From: Promethearchaeota archaeon
GTDB taxonomy: Archaea; Asgardarchaeota; Lokiarchaeia; Sigyniarchaeales; SOKP01
Assembly: GCA_018238625.1 (NCBI GenBank)
Contig: JABCSY010000018.1
Coordinates: forward strand, 1 to 50,363
Reading direction: 5' to 3'
DNA: 50,363 nucleotides
Both the position numbers and the translations under genes were made by a program. A model generated the notes under the pieces. It had not been told where the DNA came from and did no database searches. It saw only the letters and a list, made by a program, of their open reading frames with translations. Shown piece after piece: positions 1 through 8,350 of this stretch (its first letter is position 1; the number at the start of each line of letters is the position of its first letter).

Positions 1-92
1 GGTTAGTTGTTGATGAACATCTGATATTATTAATTAATACAATTAATGTTTTCCTAAAATCTTTTGCTCTAAATAAACAACGTCAAATTTGA
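1..92 (+). CDS. possible 3' end of a gene cut by the window edge
   Basis: One plus-strand frame is open from the window edge to a TGA at 90-92 and encodes about 29 residues, beginning LVVDEHLILL and ending ALNKQRQI. The last third lies inside the 79-bp repeat at 62-140. The piece is too short to assign to a family and may be chance. Confidence 0.2.
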   Translation, partial: LVVDEHLILLINTINVFLKSFALNKQRQI

Positions 93-140
93 AGAGCGTG
101 ATTTTAGCATTTATGAAGCTAAAGTAAAACGATTTTGGAA
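62..140 (+). repeat. 79-bp direct repeat, copy 1
   Basis: This copy matches 573-651 with three transitions by hand count. It contains the perfect palindrome TCAAATTTGA. The two copies flank the small ORF at 144-425. No target duplication or transposase is visible, so the element type is unknown; a MITE-like or recombination-site origin is possible. Confidence 0.75.
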
Positions 141-143
141 ATA

Positions 144-425
144 TTAATTTAGTTTATATAAATTTGTTAAATCTTTTAAATTTCCAAAAGCCGAAATCTT
201 CCAAGCTTCATGATATTCTGGATATTCTTTAATATAAAGATTTCTTGTATTTCTAAAGGAATCCCTCATTTTTCCTATCGATCTTAATTTTCCCTTAATA
301 GATTCTTTTATTCTCTTGTGTTCCACATATTTAAGAATATTAGTAAGATTTCCCTCTATTACAAGTAGATCATGTATAATATGCTCTAAAGTGTCATAAA
401 AATCTATAAACTCTCTTTTATTCAT
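144..425 (-). CDS. hypothetical 93-aa protein
   Basis: This is a small, charged, mostly helical protein starting MNKREFIDFYDTLEHIIHD, with many Lys and Arg residues in the middle. It has no membrane segment, Cys pair or motif that I recognise. It starts with ATG on the minus strand and lies alone between the two 79-bp direct repeats, so it may be cargo of a small repeat-bounded element. The function is unknown. It is kept because it is a full ORF with a plausible composition and no competing frame. Confidence 0.5.
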   Translation of the reverse strand: MNKREFIDFYDTLEHIIHDLLVIEGNLTNILKYVEHKRIKESIKGKLRSIGKMRDSFRNTRNLYIKEYPEYHEAWKISAFGNLKDLTNLYKLN

Positions 426-572
426 AACAAAAATAAATCCATATATCCATTTTTCTATTTTTCCATCTAATTAAACTTGTAAGATTTTCTCAATACAAAA
501 GATGATATTAAATTTTTTAATGTTTTTGATTAATTTTTATATTTCTTATTTTATGAGTAAACTATATGTTTT

Positions 573-651
573 TTTTGCTCTAAATAAACAACGTCAAATT
601 TGAAGAGTGTGATTTTAGTATTTGTGAAGCTAAAGTAAAACGATTTTGGAA
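573..651 (+). repeat. 79-bp direct repeat, copy 2
   Basis: This is the second copy of the repeat at 62-140, in the same orientation and in otherwise empty AT-rich sequence (426-715). The three differences are all transitions, which suggests either recent duplication or constraint. Apart from this repeat I see nothing in 426-715. Confidence 0.75.
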
Positions 652-715
652 GTTTTTGTATGGGATTATAAAATATAATAAATTTTCTTAGATTTTTTAG
701 ATTTTTTTTAATTAT

Positions 716-1156
716 TCATTTTAGTTCTAAATATTGAAGACGTGAGTACCCCTTTTTTATGAAGTCATAATCAAGGAGCTCGATTTTTTCTGGAATGATC
801 TTCAAGAGGAGCTTTCTTTTTCCTCGGACTATTTTTTGAACTTTTTCAAAATCATCGTCCCCTTCTCTCAAAAAAATCAACCTCTCTTTACCAGAAGCGG
901 TAATTTGCATCCCTTGGATTTTACCGGTATCCATAGGCGTATAGATTCCAATACTGACTTTTGGATTTTCCTCGATATTTTTTACCTTTCTACCCGGAGC
1001 AGGACCCACATAAATATTAAAATCGTTAGATTTCTTATCCATGTAGAAATCCATTGGCGTGGCGCGAGGTACGTTATTCGAACAAGTGCAGAGTACAATT
1101 ATCTTTCTTTTTTCTAAAAAATCCCGTATTTCCTTTTTTAGCTCTTCTTCAGGCAT
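716..1156 (-). CDS. pyridoxamine 5'-phosphate oxidase-like FMN-binding split-barrel protein
   Basis: This is a small soluble protein of the PNPOx-like flavin split-barrel superfamily, which binds FMN, F420 or heme and carries out simple redox or sensing roles. The early part, IIVLCTCSNNVPRATPMDF, then the stretch NIYVGP and the glycine and proline turn at PAPGRKVKNIEENPKVSIGIY, follow the usual order of the first four strands. The ATG at 1156 is preferred; an upstream in-frame TTG at 1189 would add 11 residues with no homology support. The substrate cannot be named. It is a single-gene unit between the 79-bp repeat and the TetR gene. Confidence 0.72.
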   Translation of the reverse strand: MPEEELKKEIRDFLEKRKIIVLCTCSNNVPRATPMDFYMDKKSNDFNIYVGPAPGRKVKNIEENPKVSIGIYTPMDTGKIQGMQITASGKERLIFLREGDDDFEKVQKIVRGKRKLLLKIIPEKIELLDYDFIKKGYSRLQYLELK

Positions 1157-1275
1157 TATTTTTCCAATAATAGATTCACCTTGATGCAATTAATATGAAT
1201 TATAAGGATTTTTTAAAAAAAAGGTTATGGAAGGATGAAAAATTTAATTGATGAATCCGGCTTCTTTTTTTTAGA

Positions 1276-1881
1276 TTAAAGGAATGATTGATTGAGCAAG
1301 AATTCTAAATTATTATCGGTGAGAGTTATGAAATCTTTTGTAATTAATTCACACGACTCTTTCGCTCCATCATGTATCCAATTGAGAATAGAATTCAGAT
1401 AACCTGCTGTATAAAACTCAGAAATTCTCTCTTTCGAAACCCTTATTTTTGAATCATCTGGTTGGATTAGATTCAGCAATAAAATGAAGAATTTTTTGAT
1501 GGTACTAAAGATCAGGTTATGTTTTGAAATAATTGACTTACTTTCGCTTAATTGAATATATAATTTCGAATAACGTTTAAAATATTTCACGGTTTCCAGC
1601 AATCCTTCCCAATATTTTTCAATTAGTTTATCATTTTCAATACCCTCTTCAAGATATATCTCATTCTTCCACGCTTCTATTAGATAATCTTCTAATAAGT
1701 CACTTTTATCAGAATAATGAGCGTAGAATGTTGTCCGATAGATCATTGCTTGTTTAGAGATCTGTTGGATTGAAATATCTTTTAAATCCTTCTTTTCAAG
1801 CAATTTTGCGATTGCTTCTCGAAGTAGATATTTGGTTCTTTGAACTCGTAAATCTTCATTTTTTGATTGTTGATCTTCCAT
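1276..1881 (-). CDS. TetR/AcrR-family transcriptional regulator
   Basis: The N-terminal ~50 residues form a TetR-type helix-turn-helix: RTKYLLREAIAKLLEKKDL, then ISIQQISKQAMIYRTTFYAHY, then SDKSDLLEDYL. The FY.HY.(D/S)K..L signature is clear. The rest is a helical ligand-binding domain. The ATG at 1881 is chosen. A longer frame to 2037 would run through a tandem DNA repeat and give the peptide HCCIKT twice, so it looks non-coding. The gene is divergent from the AttH-like gene at 2101, and the 219-bp gap holds repeated operator-like motifs, so it probably represses itself and that neighbour. Confidence 0.85.
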   Translation of the reverse strand: MEDQQSKNEDLRVQRTKYLLREAIAKLLEKKDLKDISIQQISKQAMIYRTTFYAHYSDKSDLLEDYLIEAWKNEIYLEEGIENDKLIEKYWEGLLETVKYFKRYSKLYIQLSESKSIISKHNLIFSTIKKFFILLLNLIQPDDSKIRVSKERISEFYTAGYLNSILNWIHDGAKESCELITKDFITLTDNNLEFLLNQSFL

Positions 1882-1977
1882 ATTTCTATACAACTCTAAT
1901 TTCTTTTCATACTTTCTTGTTGAATTAAGATTTATGTAGATACAAGTAAAAATGTTTTTACAGCCAGCAATTAATTT

Positions 1978-2085
1978 TGTTTTAATGCAACAATGTGGGG
2001 AAAAACAAAATGGTGTTTTAATGCAACAATGTGTCATAAAACAACAATGTTTTTAAATATATAAGGATTATTATAATGTAAACAT
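1978..2085. promoter_or_regulatory. operator array between the TetR gene and the AttH-like gene
   Basis: The perfect 20-bp direct repeat TGTTTTAATGCAACAATGTG occurs at 1978-1997 and 2014-2033. An inverted repeat AAAACA-ACAA-TGTTTT follows at 2038-2053, and a smaller one (ATGT-AA-ACAT) at 2076-2085. The array covers the promoter side of the gene at 2101, and TTGGAG lies just before its ATG. These are probable binding sites for the adjacent TetR protein, by inference. Confidence 0.6.
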
Positions 2086-2100
2086 CTTGGAGAAAAAAAA

Positions 2101-3099
2101 ATGAAGAAAATGAAGAATCATATTACGATTCCATATAGAGAAGTTAATCACGGTAGCTTTGATGAGGAGTGGCTTCCACATAACAAAGTTTCTGGTTGGT
2201 GGTATGTTACAGGTTATTTAACTGAGGAAGGAAATTCAAACCTTTACTCTTATCAATATACTCTGCTTAAAGTGAGAAGATATGGTTTCACATTCTATGT
2301 ATCAATGATTGGATTTACAGATTTTCAAACCAAGGAACACTACTATCATCAACGATTTGGATTTCAGGGAAAAAAAATTTATGTGAACAAAAATGAGGCT
2401 GTCTTTCTTCCTTATAGTTCACTGACTAAAAAAGAAGACATTTTTAACATTATATTAGAAACTGATAAGATTAGTCTTAACTTGACCCTAAATAAAGGGA
2501 AGGGGGCTTTTTGGCATGCTGATAATGGAGTTTTAGTAATGGGAAATAAAAAGGATAAAAAACAAAGGACTGTATACTATTCTTATCCTAACATGCCAAC
2601 GAAAGGAATAGCTACTATAAAAACAAACGAAAAGAAACTTAATTTGACTGGAAGCTCATGGTTAGACCGACAATGGGGTTCTTATGATCTGGTTGACGCG
2701 TCTACCCATTGGGAGTGGTTTTCGTTACGGTTTTTTGATCAAGAAGAGATAATGCTATTTGCATTTCCTCAACATCCTTATCTGGATGGAACATACATAA
2801 CACAAAACCGAGTGAGTGTTCGAGTTAGAGATTATGAGCTTTCTCCTGTTGAATTAGTAGAAGTTGATGGATTAGAGTTTTCTAAGGGCTGGAAACTAAA
2901 GATACCAGGAATAAAAGAAGAGGAATACACAATTCAACCCCTCTTGGATGGACAATTGAACCTTGCTTACTATGAACTACTAGCAAGCATTTTCAATACC
3001 AAGAATGAACTAGTAGGATACTGTTTTGTTGAACTCTTACCTGGAGTAAGAAATCCTGACAAAAAGATTAAAGCTTTAAATCTATTTAAGAGAAAATAG
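2101..3099 (+). CDS. AttH/CrtC-type lipocalin-like hydratase domain protein
   Basis: The 332-aa protein resembles the AttH / hydroxyneurosporene synthase (CrtC) family of tandem lipocalin barrels. Some members hydrate isoprenoid or phenolic double bonds. Visible signatures are GWWYVTGYL near the N-terminus, the family core GSSWLDRQWGSYDL followed by HWEWFSLRF (about residues 182-211), and a C-terminal AYYELLASI barrel strand. There is no signal peptide, so it is probably cytoplasmic, unlike many bacterial AttH proteins. It is transcribed away from a TetR regulator with operators between them, which suggests a response to a hydrophobic compound. The actual substrate is unknown. Confidence 0.72.
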   Translation: MKKMKNHITIPYREVNHGSFDEEWLPHNKVSGWWYVTGYLTEEGNSNLYSYQYTLLKVRRYGFTFYVSMIGFTDFQTKEHYYHQRFGFQGKKIYVNKNEAVFLPYSSLTKKEDIFNIILETDKISLNLTLNKGKGAFWHADNGVLVMGNKKDKKQRTVYYSYPNMPTKGIATIKTNEKKLNLTGSSWLDRQWGSYDLVDASTHWEWFSLRFFDQEEIMLFAFPQHPYLDGTYITQNRVSVRVRDYELSPVELVEVDGLEFSKGWKLKIPGIKEEEYTIQPLLDGQLNLAYYELLASIFNTKNELVGYCFVELLPGVRNPDKKIKALNLFKRK

Positions 3100-3306
3100 A
3101 CCCTTAATTCACTTAATAGACATCAGAAATCTTCGGTAAAAATGTAAACAATGGTATCGCTCTATTAACGAATACGATAAGGAAACTCAATTAATCCTGT
3201 TTGATAAGCAGTTGGTTATTCTAGTAATTTATTTCCTGAATTTCCGTAATAACGAGAAATACTACAAAAATTCCTATTTTTTTTTATATTTATATGTAGA
3301 ACATTA

Positions 3307-4449
3307 TTAAAGTTGGCTTATGTTAGAGTGTGGAAATTCTGTTCCATCAATTGCCGCTTGAACGTAAGGAGAGATTGGCCCTCGTCCTAAAGCCATAATC
3401 CTAATTTTCGAGCCTAACATTGGATTTATGGAAGTCCCAAATTTGAGAGAAGCGTCTTCAGGAATTTCGCTTGAGACTGTCGAGATAATTTTATCTATTT
3501 GGGATAGAGATAGCTGGTGGTCTCCCGAAACTGAAACTATACAATTATCGACTTTTTTAGTATCTGGTTCTAAAAGGGGGTTGTGAAGCGCTAATCTCGC
3601 TTTTTTTATTAAATCGGCTTCGGCCCCTAAAGATTCTGTGATACCTATTAAACCAGAAGGGTATTGCCCTTTTTTTTGAATTACTCTTCTCACATCAGCG
3701 TAATCAATGTTGATCAAACCACAATTGTTTATCAAATTAATAATTTCGTTAATACTTCTAATTAAAACCTCATCCATTATCTTAAAGCCAGTTAAAATGG
3801 GGAGCCTTTGATTGAAGCGTAGAAGATTATCATTTGGGACAGGGATTAATGTATCAGAATATTTTAGAAGTTCTTCTAAACCTTTTTTTGCTCTTAGGCT
3901 TCGTTCAGTCCCTTCAGATGAAAAAGGCACCGAGCAAAACGATACTACCGTAGCGTTGTTCTTTTTTGCTTCCCTCGCAACTATAGGTGCTGCACCTGTG
4001 CCTGTGCCCCCTCCCAATCCAAACGTTAAAAAAACCACATCTGCGTTTAAAACTTGCGAAAGTCGATTGACATCTTCTTCTGCAGCGGTAGTTCCAACAC
4101 TAGGATCGTTACCTGAACCTAACCCATTACAAGTTTCCTTTCCTATTAGTAGTTTTTGATTAGAATTTGAATAATATAAATCGTGAGCGTCTGTGTTAAT
4201 ATTTATAGTTTCAATAAATTCAGAACCCATATCTCCCATTCTTGACACCGTATTGTTTCCGGCACCACCAATTCCAACTACAATAGATTTTATCTTTAAA
4301 ACTTTTAGTAAATCCGAAAGATATTTATCGCTATCTAAATTAGCGGAGCTGTTAGAATTTACATTTTGACGGGCAATTTCGTTAAATCTAGACCTTACTG
4401 ATGTTCTTGATTTCGCGAGATCGCTTAAATCTAATTTATCATTATTCAT
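3307..4449 (-). CDS. ftsZ: cell-division GTPase FtsZ
   Basis: This is a tubulin-superfamily GTPase that polymerises into the division ring. Motifs, numbered from the ATG at 4449: GGAGNN at 61-66, the tubulin signature GGGTGTG at 147-153, and the T7 catalytic loop NIDYAD, which completes the GTPase site of the next subunit. The N-terminal ~50 residues are polar and disordered-looking. The C-terminus ends soon after GRGPISPYVQAAIDG with only a short tail, so a long linker and partner-binding peptide are absent. A TTG five codons upstream is possible but less likely. A TATA-like AT stretch lies near 4480-4495. It is a monocistronic unit. Confidence 0.95.
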   Translation of the reverse strand: MNNDKLDLSDLAKSRTSVRSRFNEIARQNVNSNSSANLDSDKYLSDLLKVLKIKSIVVGIGGAGNNTVSRMGDMGSEFIETININTDAHDLYYSNSNQKLLIGKETCNGLGSGNDPSVGTTAAEEDVNRLSQVLNADVVFLTFGLGGGTGTGAAPIVAREAKKNNATVVSFCSVPFSSEGTERSLRAKKGLEELLKYSDTLIPVPNDNLLRFNQRLPILTGFKIMDEVLIRSINEIINLINNCGLINIDYADVRRVIQKKGQYPSGLIGITESLGAEADLIKKARLALHNPLLEPDTKKVDNCIVSVSGDHQLSLSQIDKIISTVSSEIPEDASLKFGTSINPMLGSKIRIMALGRGPISPYVQAAIDGTEFPHSNISQL

Positions 4450-4940
4450 AATTATCAACCACAATTAGGAGCAATTTGCTATATAATATTGAGTAATATA
4501 TCCAAATAATATAAGAAAGTATTATTCATGTAATATCTAAAATCGGTTCGAATCTATTTTATTTTAATATCACGACCATATCATTACTCTTCAAATATTA
4601 CTGATATAACATTTGAATAGTACAAAGAGAATATAATAAAATTAAAGAAATGCTTGATGTTTATATTTTTATTCCTCCCTTTTTTTTTTTCTCACAATTT
4701 TCATAATTTACGACAAATTTACAGGTTTATATATTACACCAATTTTCATAACAGAATTTTAATTGTAAAATAAGAAAGAAGAAGAATTGTTTAAAAAATG
4801 ATTAAAAATAAAGATTTTCATAATGCAACCTATAATTCAATCGAATTTCCACTTGTTCGTGTGAATAAAAGAACTCATTTAAAAGTAAATAAATTTATAA
4901 GACTGAATTTTCATTAAATATATGTTCGGGGTTAAATATT
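4450..4940. other. AT-rich divergent intergenic region with a possible 39-aa ORF
   Basis: This gap holds the ftsZ promoter side and the leader of the gene at 4941. A good TATA box (TTTATATATTA) is at 4726-4736. About 60 bp downstream a short frame, 4798-4917, runs from ATG to TAA (39 aa, starting MIKNKDFHNATYN). It could be a tiny gene or only the 5' leader. A run of T at 4679-4690 may be a termination signal. I see no RNA gene. Confidence 0.35.
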
Positions 4941-5180
4941 ATGGAAATTGAACTAAATAATAAAACAACTGATAAGACTTTCAATGATTCTGATAATGAG
5001 AATCTAATCAAGGTGAGAGCTATAATTAGTTGTCCATCTGGAGATTATATAAAAAAGTTCAGAAATCAATTTCCTAGAAAAGATTTGGAGCTTATGGTGG
5101 TGGCTTTTAAGATATTCGATTTCATGACTTGTACTAAATGTGGAGAACTGTTAAATCTTAATTTAGAGTTCGAAATTTAG
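4941..5180 (+). CDS. hypothetical 79-aa protein with a C-terminal CxxC
   Basis: This is a small protein with an acidic Asn-rich first 25 residues, a compact core (IKVRAIISCPSGDYIKKF) and a single Cys pair CTKCGE near the end. One CxxC plus the upstream Cys might bind metal, possibly as a dimer, but no family is recognised. GGGGTT lies 10 bases before the ATG. It is encoded alone, convergent with the EndoQ gene, and preceded by a 490-bp leader region with a TATA box. It is probably real, but the function is unknown. Confidence 0.5.
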   Translation: MEIELNNKTTDKTFNDSDNENLIKVRAIISCPSGDYIKKFRNQFPRKDLELMVVAFKIFDFMTCTKCGELLNLNLEFEI

Positions 5181-5252
5181 CTAATATAAACAAATTTCTT
5201 CTATAACTCGTTCTAAAAATTAGCAGAAACTTAATTTTAGGTTTTAAAAAAA

Positions 5253-6563
5253 TTAGATATTAAGTTGAATTTGTCCGTAAGTCCCACCACCACCTGGTGT
5301 ATATTCAATTTTATTTGCTCTTATTGCTTCAATGACAGACGCAACCCCTTCGTCAACTTTAACGATTTTTTCCATAGGGGTTTCTATTAAAACCTCAAAT
5401 TCGGTTCCAAGTTCATTTATTATTTTATTATAAGCATCTAAAACTGTCTTGCTATTCGTGCTTTTAATATTTTTAACGGATCGTATTATGTCAAATAATG
5501 GTACGGCGTTAATGTATGGCGGTCTATGGTTAGGGTGTATTGGTTCTGGTGAAGTGGAAATAACTTCAATTCTTTCACTTACACCTAATTTAATTTTAAT
5601 GTTTTTATTGAACTTTTCCTTACAAGCGGGGCATGTCACTTTTCCTTTAGCAATATTGTTGATATACTCCTTTCTTGCCTTCGTTGGATCGTTTGCGAGA
5701 ATATTTACAAAATCTTTCGTTATTGAATATTGATTAAATAAAGAACTACCTTGCTTTTTTGTTTTCTTGAATATAATTCTTCTTCTACATTTATGGCAAA
5801 ACATATTAAAGTATTTTCCTATTTTGGGATGAAGTCCTACATTTAATTCAATTTTGCGTTGATTTTTTCGCTCGATTGCTAAAACTAATTCTTCGTAAGA
5901 GGGATTTTCCATTTTGAATTTATTAAATTCTCTTCCTAAAGCGCGTGGCCCTTCAGAATGGGCATCACTATTGCTAAGAAAAGTTACATTTTTAAGGCAA
6001 TCTAATCTATCAGCTAAATCTGTGTTGGCAGATAACCCTAATTCTACAAATTTGACTTTTTTTTCGGCATCTTGATAACAATCTTTAAGAGTCTTAAATT
6101 TGTTTTGCCGAAAAATTGCTTTGAAGGGGGTAAAAGCGTGTGCGGGTCCGATCATTGCCCCAAAATCAGTGATTATGTCCACTAATTCAGCAGGAGGTAA
6201 GTTCACTCTCGGACGTCCGCCCCACTCATTTAGAAGATTTTTCGAATAGGGTTTAATTTTTTTTTGAACTTCCCTTACGGTTGAAAAGTCAGGGAAAAAT
6301 ACTACTTCGTGAACGCTTTCGATATCTTCAATTTCAGTTTGTAAAATAAAGAATTTATCTTTATATGAGAATGATCCGTCATTATTCTTCTTTAAATTCT
6401 TTTCTAAATACTTCAGCCAATCAGGTTGCAACACATCTCCAGTTCCAAGGATATCGAGTCCTTTTTTTTTGCAAGTCTCAACCATGGTATCTAAATTTAG
6501 GTTCTTAGATACTGCTATTGAATGTGGTGAGTGGATATGTAAATCTGTATTAAAAAAATCCAT
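5253..6563 (-). CDS. Endonuclease Q-like PHP-domain DNA repair nuclease
   Basis: This 436-aa protein matches the archaeal PHP-domain family (TIGR00375-type) that includes Endonuclease Q, which nicks DNA 5' to deaminated bases (uracil, hypoxanthine) and abasic sites. Metal-binding PHP motifs are DLHIHSPHS at residues 7-15, GPAHAFTPF in the middle and SNSDAHSEGP near residue 190. A four-Cys zinc finger follows (CHKC, then CPAC), and a C-terminal segment ends in a Gly-rich GGGGTYGQI. It is read after the TPR gene with a 58-bp gap. A 92-codon piece of it is duplicated at 8013-8290. The substrate range is known for the family, not shown here. Confidence 0.82.
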   Translation of the reverse strand: MDFFNTDLHIHSPHSIAVSKNLNLDTMVETCKKKGLDILGTGDVLQPDWLKYLEKNLKKNNDGSFSYKDKFFILQTEIEDIESVHEVVFFPDFSTVREVQKKIKPYSKNLLNEWGGRPRVNLPPAELVDIITDFGAMIGPAHAFTPFKAIFRQNKFKTLKDCYQDAEKKVKFVELGLSANTDLADRLDCLKNVTFLSNSDAHSEGPRALGREFNKFKMENPSYEELVLAIERKNQRKIELNVGLHPKIGKYFNMFCHKCRRRIIFKKTKKQGSSLFNQYSITKDFVNILANDPTKARKEYINNIAKGKVTCPACKEKFNKNIKIKLGVSERIEVISTSPEPIHPNHRPPYINAVPLFDIIRSVKNIKSTNSKTVLDAYNKIINELGTEFEVLIETPMEKIVKVDEGVASVIEAIRANKIEYTPGGGGTYGQIQLNI

Positions 6564-6621
6564 AATTATTAAAATTTAAATTTTAATCAAATAAAAAGTT
6601 TAATTCAAAAAGAATAAGCAA

Positions 6622-7734
6622 TTATTTATTTTCTAATTGCCACTTAGAACGCCTTTCCTTCCATTCATTAACTTTCTCGGGTTGCCCTAAATTCTGATAA
6701 CAAAGAACCATAGATTCCCAAAAATCTATATCAGAAGGATCGAGCGAGATACCTTTTTTAAAATGTATTAAAGCCTTTTTAAAATCATTCTTTACATCGC
6801 AATAAATTTGGCCTAATTTCTTGTGAGTATTAACGTTATCTGGGTCGACTCTGAGAGTGTTTTGAAAATAAATTATGGCGTTATCAAAATCTTTTAAAGC
6901 GCTATAGCTAATTGCTAAATTTTCATATAATATCGCGTCGTCTGATTGTAGGTTCAAAGCTTGTTCATAACATTCTACCGATTCCTTGAAGTTTTCTTTA
7001 AAAGTGTATGATAATCCTAAGTTATTCCAAGCTTCTACGAAATAAGGGTTGAGTTCTGTTGCCTTTTTGTAGCAGTCGATTGCTAAATCGTAATTATTTT
7101 GTTCATAAACAACATCCCCTAAATCAAACCATAATTCGGCGTTATGTGGATCGAGATCAAGCGCTTTTTTATAGTGCCTAATCGCTTCCTCATAATTTTG
7201 AATGTTATAATAAATAATCGCAAGATTATTGTACAATAGCGGTTCGTCGGGGTTAATGTTTAGAGCCTTTTCATAGCACTTTATTGCCCTATCGTACTGC
7301 TCGTTTGCTTTATAAATTAAAGCGATACTATTCCAAATATCAGTGTATCCCGGATCATATTCTAAAGCTATTTTATAAAATTTTAACGCTTTGTCGTATT
7401 CTTCTAAGTCTTCGTGCGCAAATCCTAAGTTATAGTAAGCAACTGCGTCGTCTGGTTCGATCTTAAGTGCTTCTTGATAGCATTTTATTGCTTCTTTATA
7501 CTGACGCATCATACTGAACGCTAAGCCTAAATTATTCCAAACTTCGGAAAAATAAGGGTTAATTTCGATCGCTTTTTGATATGACTCTATTGCATAATCA
7601 TACTTGTTTTCGTCGTAATATGCATCTGCTAAATTAATCCACGCATCAGCGTCGTTAGGATCTAATTCAGTTGACTTCTTATATCGCTCAATCATTTTAC
7701 AATTCAGATATTTCTTAGAAAAAAAATGTTTCAT
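6622..7734 (-). CDS. tetratricopeptide-repeat protein, about ten TPRs
   Basis: Nearly the whole 370-aa protein is built of 34-residue TPR units of the form A(W/Y)(N/Y)NLG.AY......A...Y..AL...P. Examples are AWINLADAYYDENKYDYAI and AYYNLGFAHEDLEEYDKAL. TPR solenoids are peptide-binding scaffolds. There is no catalytic domain and no signal peptide, so a cytoplasmic assembly role is inferred. It lies between EndoQ (downstream) and, before an insertion, the nucleotidyltransferase (upstream). A decayed copy of its 5' end survives at 12172-12300, which shows that this start and upstream junction are ancestral. Confidence 0.88.
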   Translation of the reverse strand: MKHFFSKKYLNCKMIERYKKSTELDPNDADAWINLADAYYDENKYDYAIESYQKAIEINPYFSEVWNNLGLAFSMMRQYKEAIKCYQEALKIEPDDAVAYYNLGFAHEDLEEYDKALKFYKIALEYDPGYTDIWNSIALIYKANEQYDRAIKCYEKALNINPDEPLLYNNLAIIYYNIQNYEEAIRHYKKALDLDPHNAELWFDLGDVVYEQNNYDLAIDCYKKATELNPYFVEAWNNLGLSYTFKENFKESVECYEQALNLQSDDAILYENLAISYSALKDFDNAIIYFQNTLRVDPDNVNTHKKLGQIYCDVKNDFKKALIHFKKGISLDPSDIDFWESMVLCYQNLGQPEKVNEWKERRSKWQLENK

Positions 7735-8012
7735 TCCTATTATTTTTTTGGAAATTTAAAAAGTTTATAAATTACTAGTCAATAATTATCATTTTATCTT
7801 GAACTTGATCAGTTAGGAGAATTCTTAGGTAACTTTCATTGTTTCTGAAATTTACTTCTTCTAATTTACCCTTTACTAACACACTTTCACCATTGATTGC
7901 TTATTCGCAAAATCTTCCTCTAAACGAGTTAATTTCATTAAGATTCTTTAAATTTATATTCTCTGAAATAATTTTACTCTCTAAAACTTATAGACGCTCT
8001 ATTTATAAGAGC
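7622..8012 (+). repeat. left arm of a ~390-bp direct repeat flanking the sugar cassette
   Basis: This arm matches 12172-12566 at about 86% by hand count. It covers the 5' end of the TPR gene, the short gap and the 3' end of the nucleotidyltransferase gene. Here the TPR part is intact and the nucleotidyltransferase part is a remnant. In the right arm the reverse is true. Confidence 0.85.
7749..8012 (-). pseudogene. 3' remnant of the nucleotidyltransferase gene
   Basis: The sequence is about 86% identical to the last ~240 bases of the gene at 12327-13367 plus its downstream gap. The remnant still ends in a MIIID-stop equivalent to the intact MIIDK-stop. Substitutions and small indels break the frame, and no start exists. 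It joins the EndoQ remnant around 8010-8014, where both parents share an AAGAAC-like sequence, which suggests a microhomology junction. Confidence 0.85.
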
Positions 8013-8290
8013 AACTACCTTGCTTTTTTGTTTTCTTGAATATAATTCTTCTTCTACATTTATGGCAAAACATATTAAAGTATTTTCCTATTTTGGGATG
8101 AAGACCTACATTTAATTCAATTTTACGTTGATTCTTTCGCTCGATTGCTAAAACTAATTCTTCGTAAGAGGGGTTTTCCATTTTGAATTTATTAAATTCT
8201 CGTCCTAAAGCGCGTGGTCCTTCAGAATGGGCGTCACTGTTGCTAAGAAAAGATACATTTTTGAGGTAATCTAATCTATCAGCTAAATTT
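8013..8290 (-). pseudogene. internal fragment of the EndoQ gene
   Basis: The fragment is about 96% identical to 5745-6020 (11 differences counted by eye over ~272 bp), covering EndoQ residues ~181-272. It keeps SNSDAHSEGP and the first Cys pair in frame. It is bounded by a TAA on its 5' side and by the nucleotidyltransferase remnant on its 3' side, so it cannot make an enzyme. An internal ATG at 8181 could give a 60-aa peptide, but nothing supports its expression. Confidence 0.88.
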
Positions 8291-8350
8291 TATAAATTTA
8301 AAATTATTTTATAAAATTATTTTAATAATTAAAACAAATTAAGAATCGAT

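Noticed and set aside
1882..2037. N-terminal extension of the TetR protein (52 residues)
   Set aside because: It translates the tandem DNA repeat into HCCIKT twice and lacks TetR similarity; the ATG at 1881 gives a normal TetR start.
3139..3306. Open plus-strand frame (…QWYRSINEYDKETQ…) after the AttH-like gene
   Set aside because: It has no start codon or recognisable family and is too short; it may be a degraded gene but cannot be supported.
7999..8181. 60-aa ORF beginning MENPSYEEL
   Set aside because: It is an internal piece of the duplicated EndoQ fragment, listed as a pseudogene instead.
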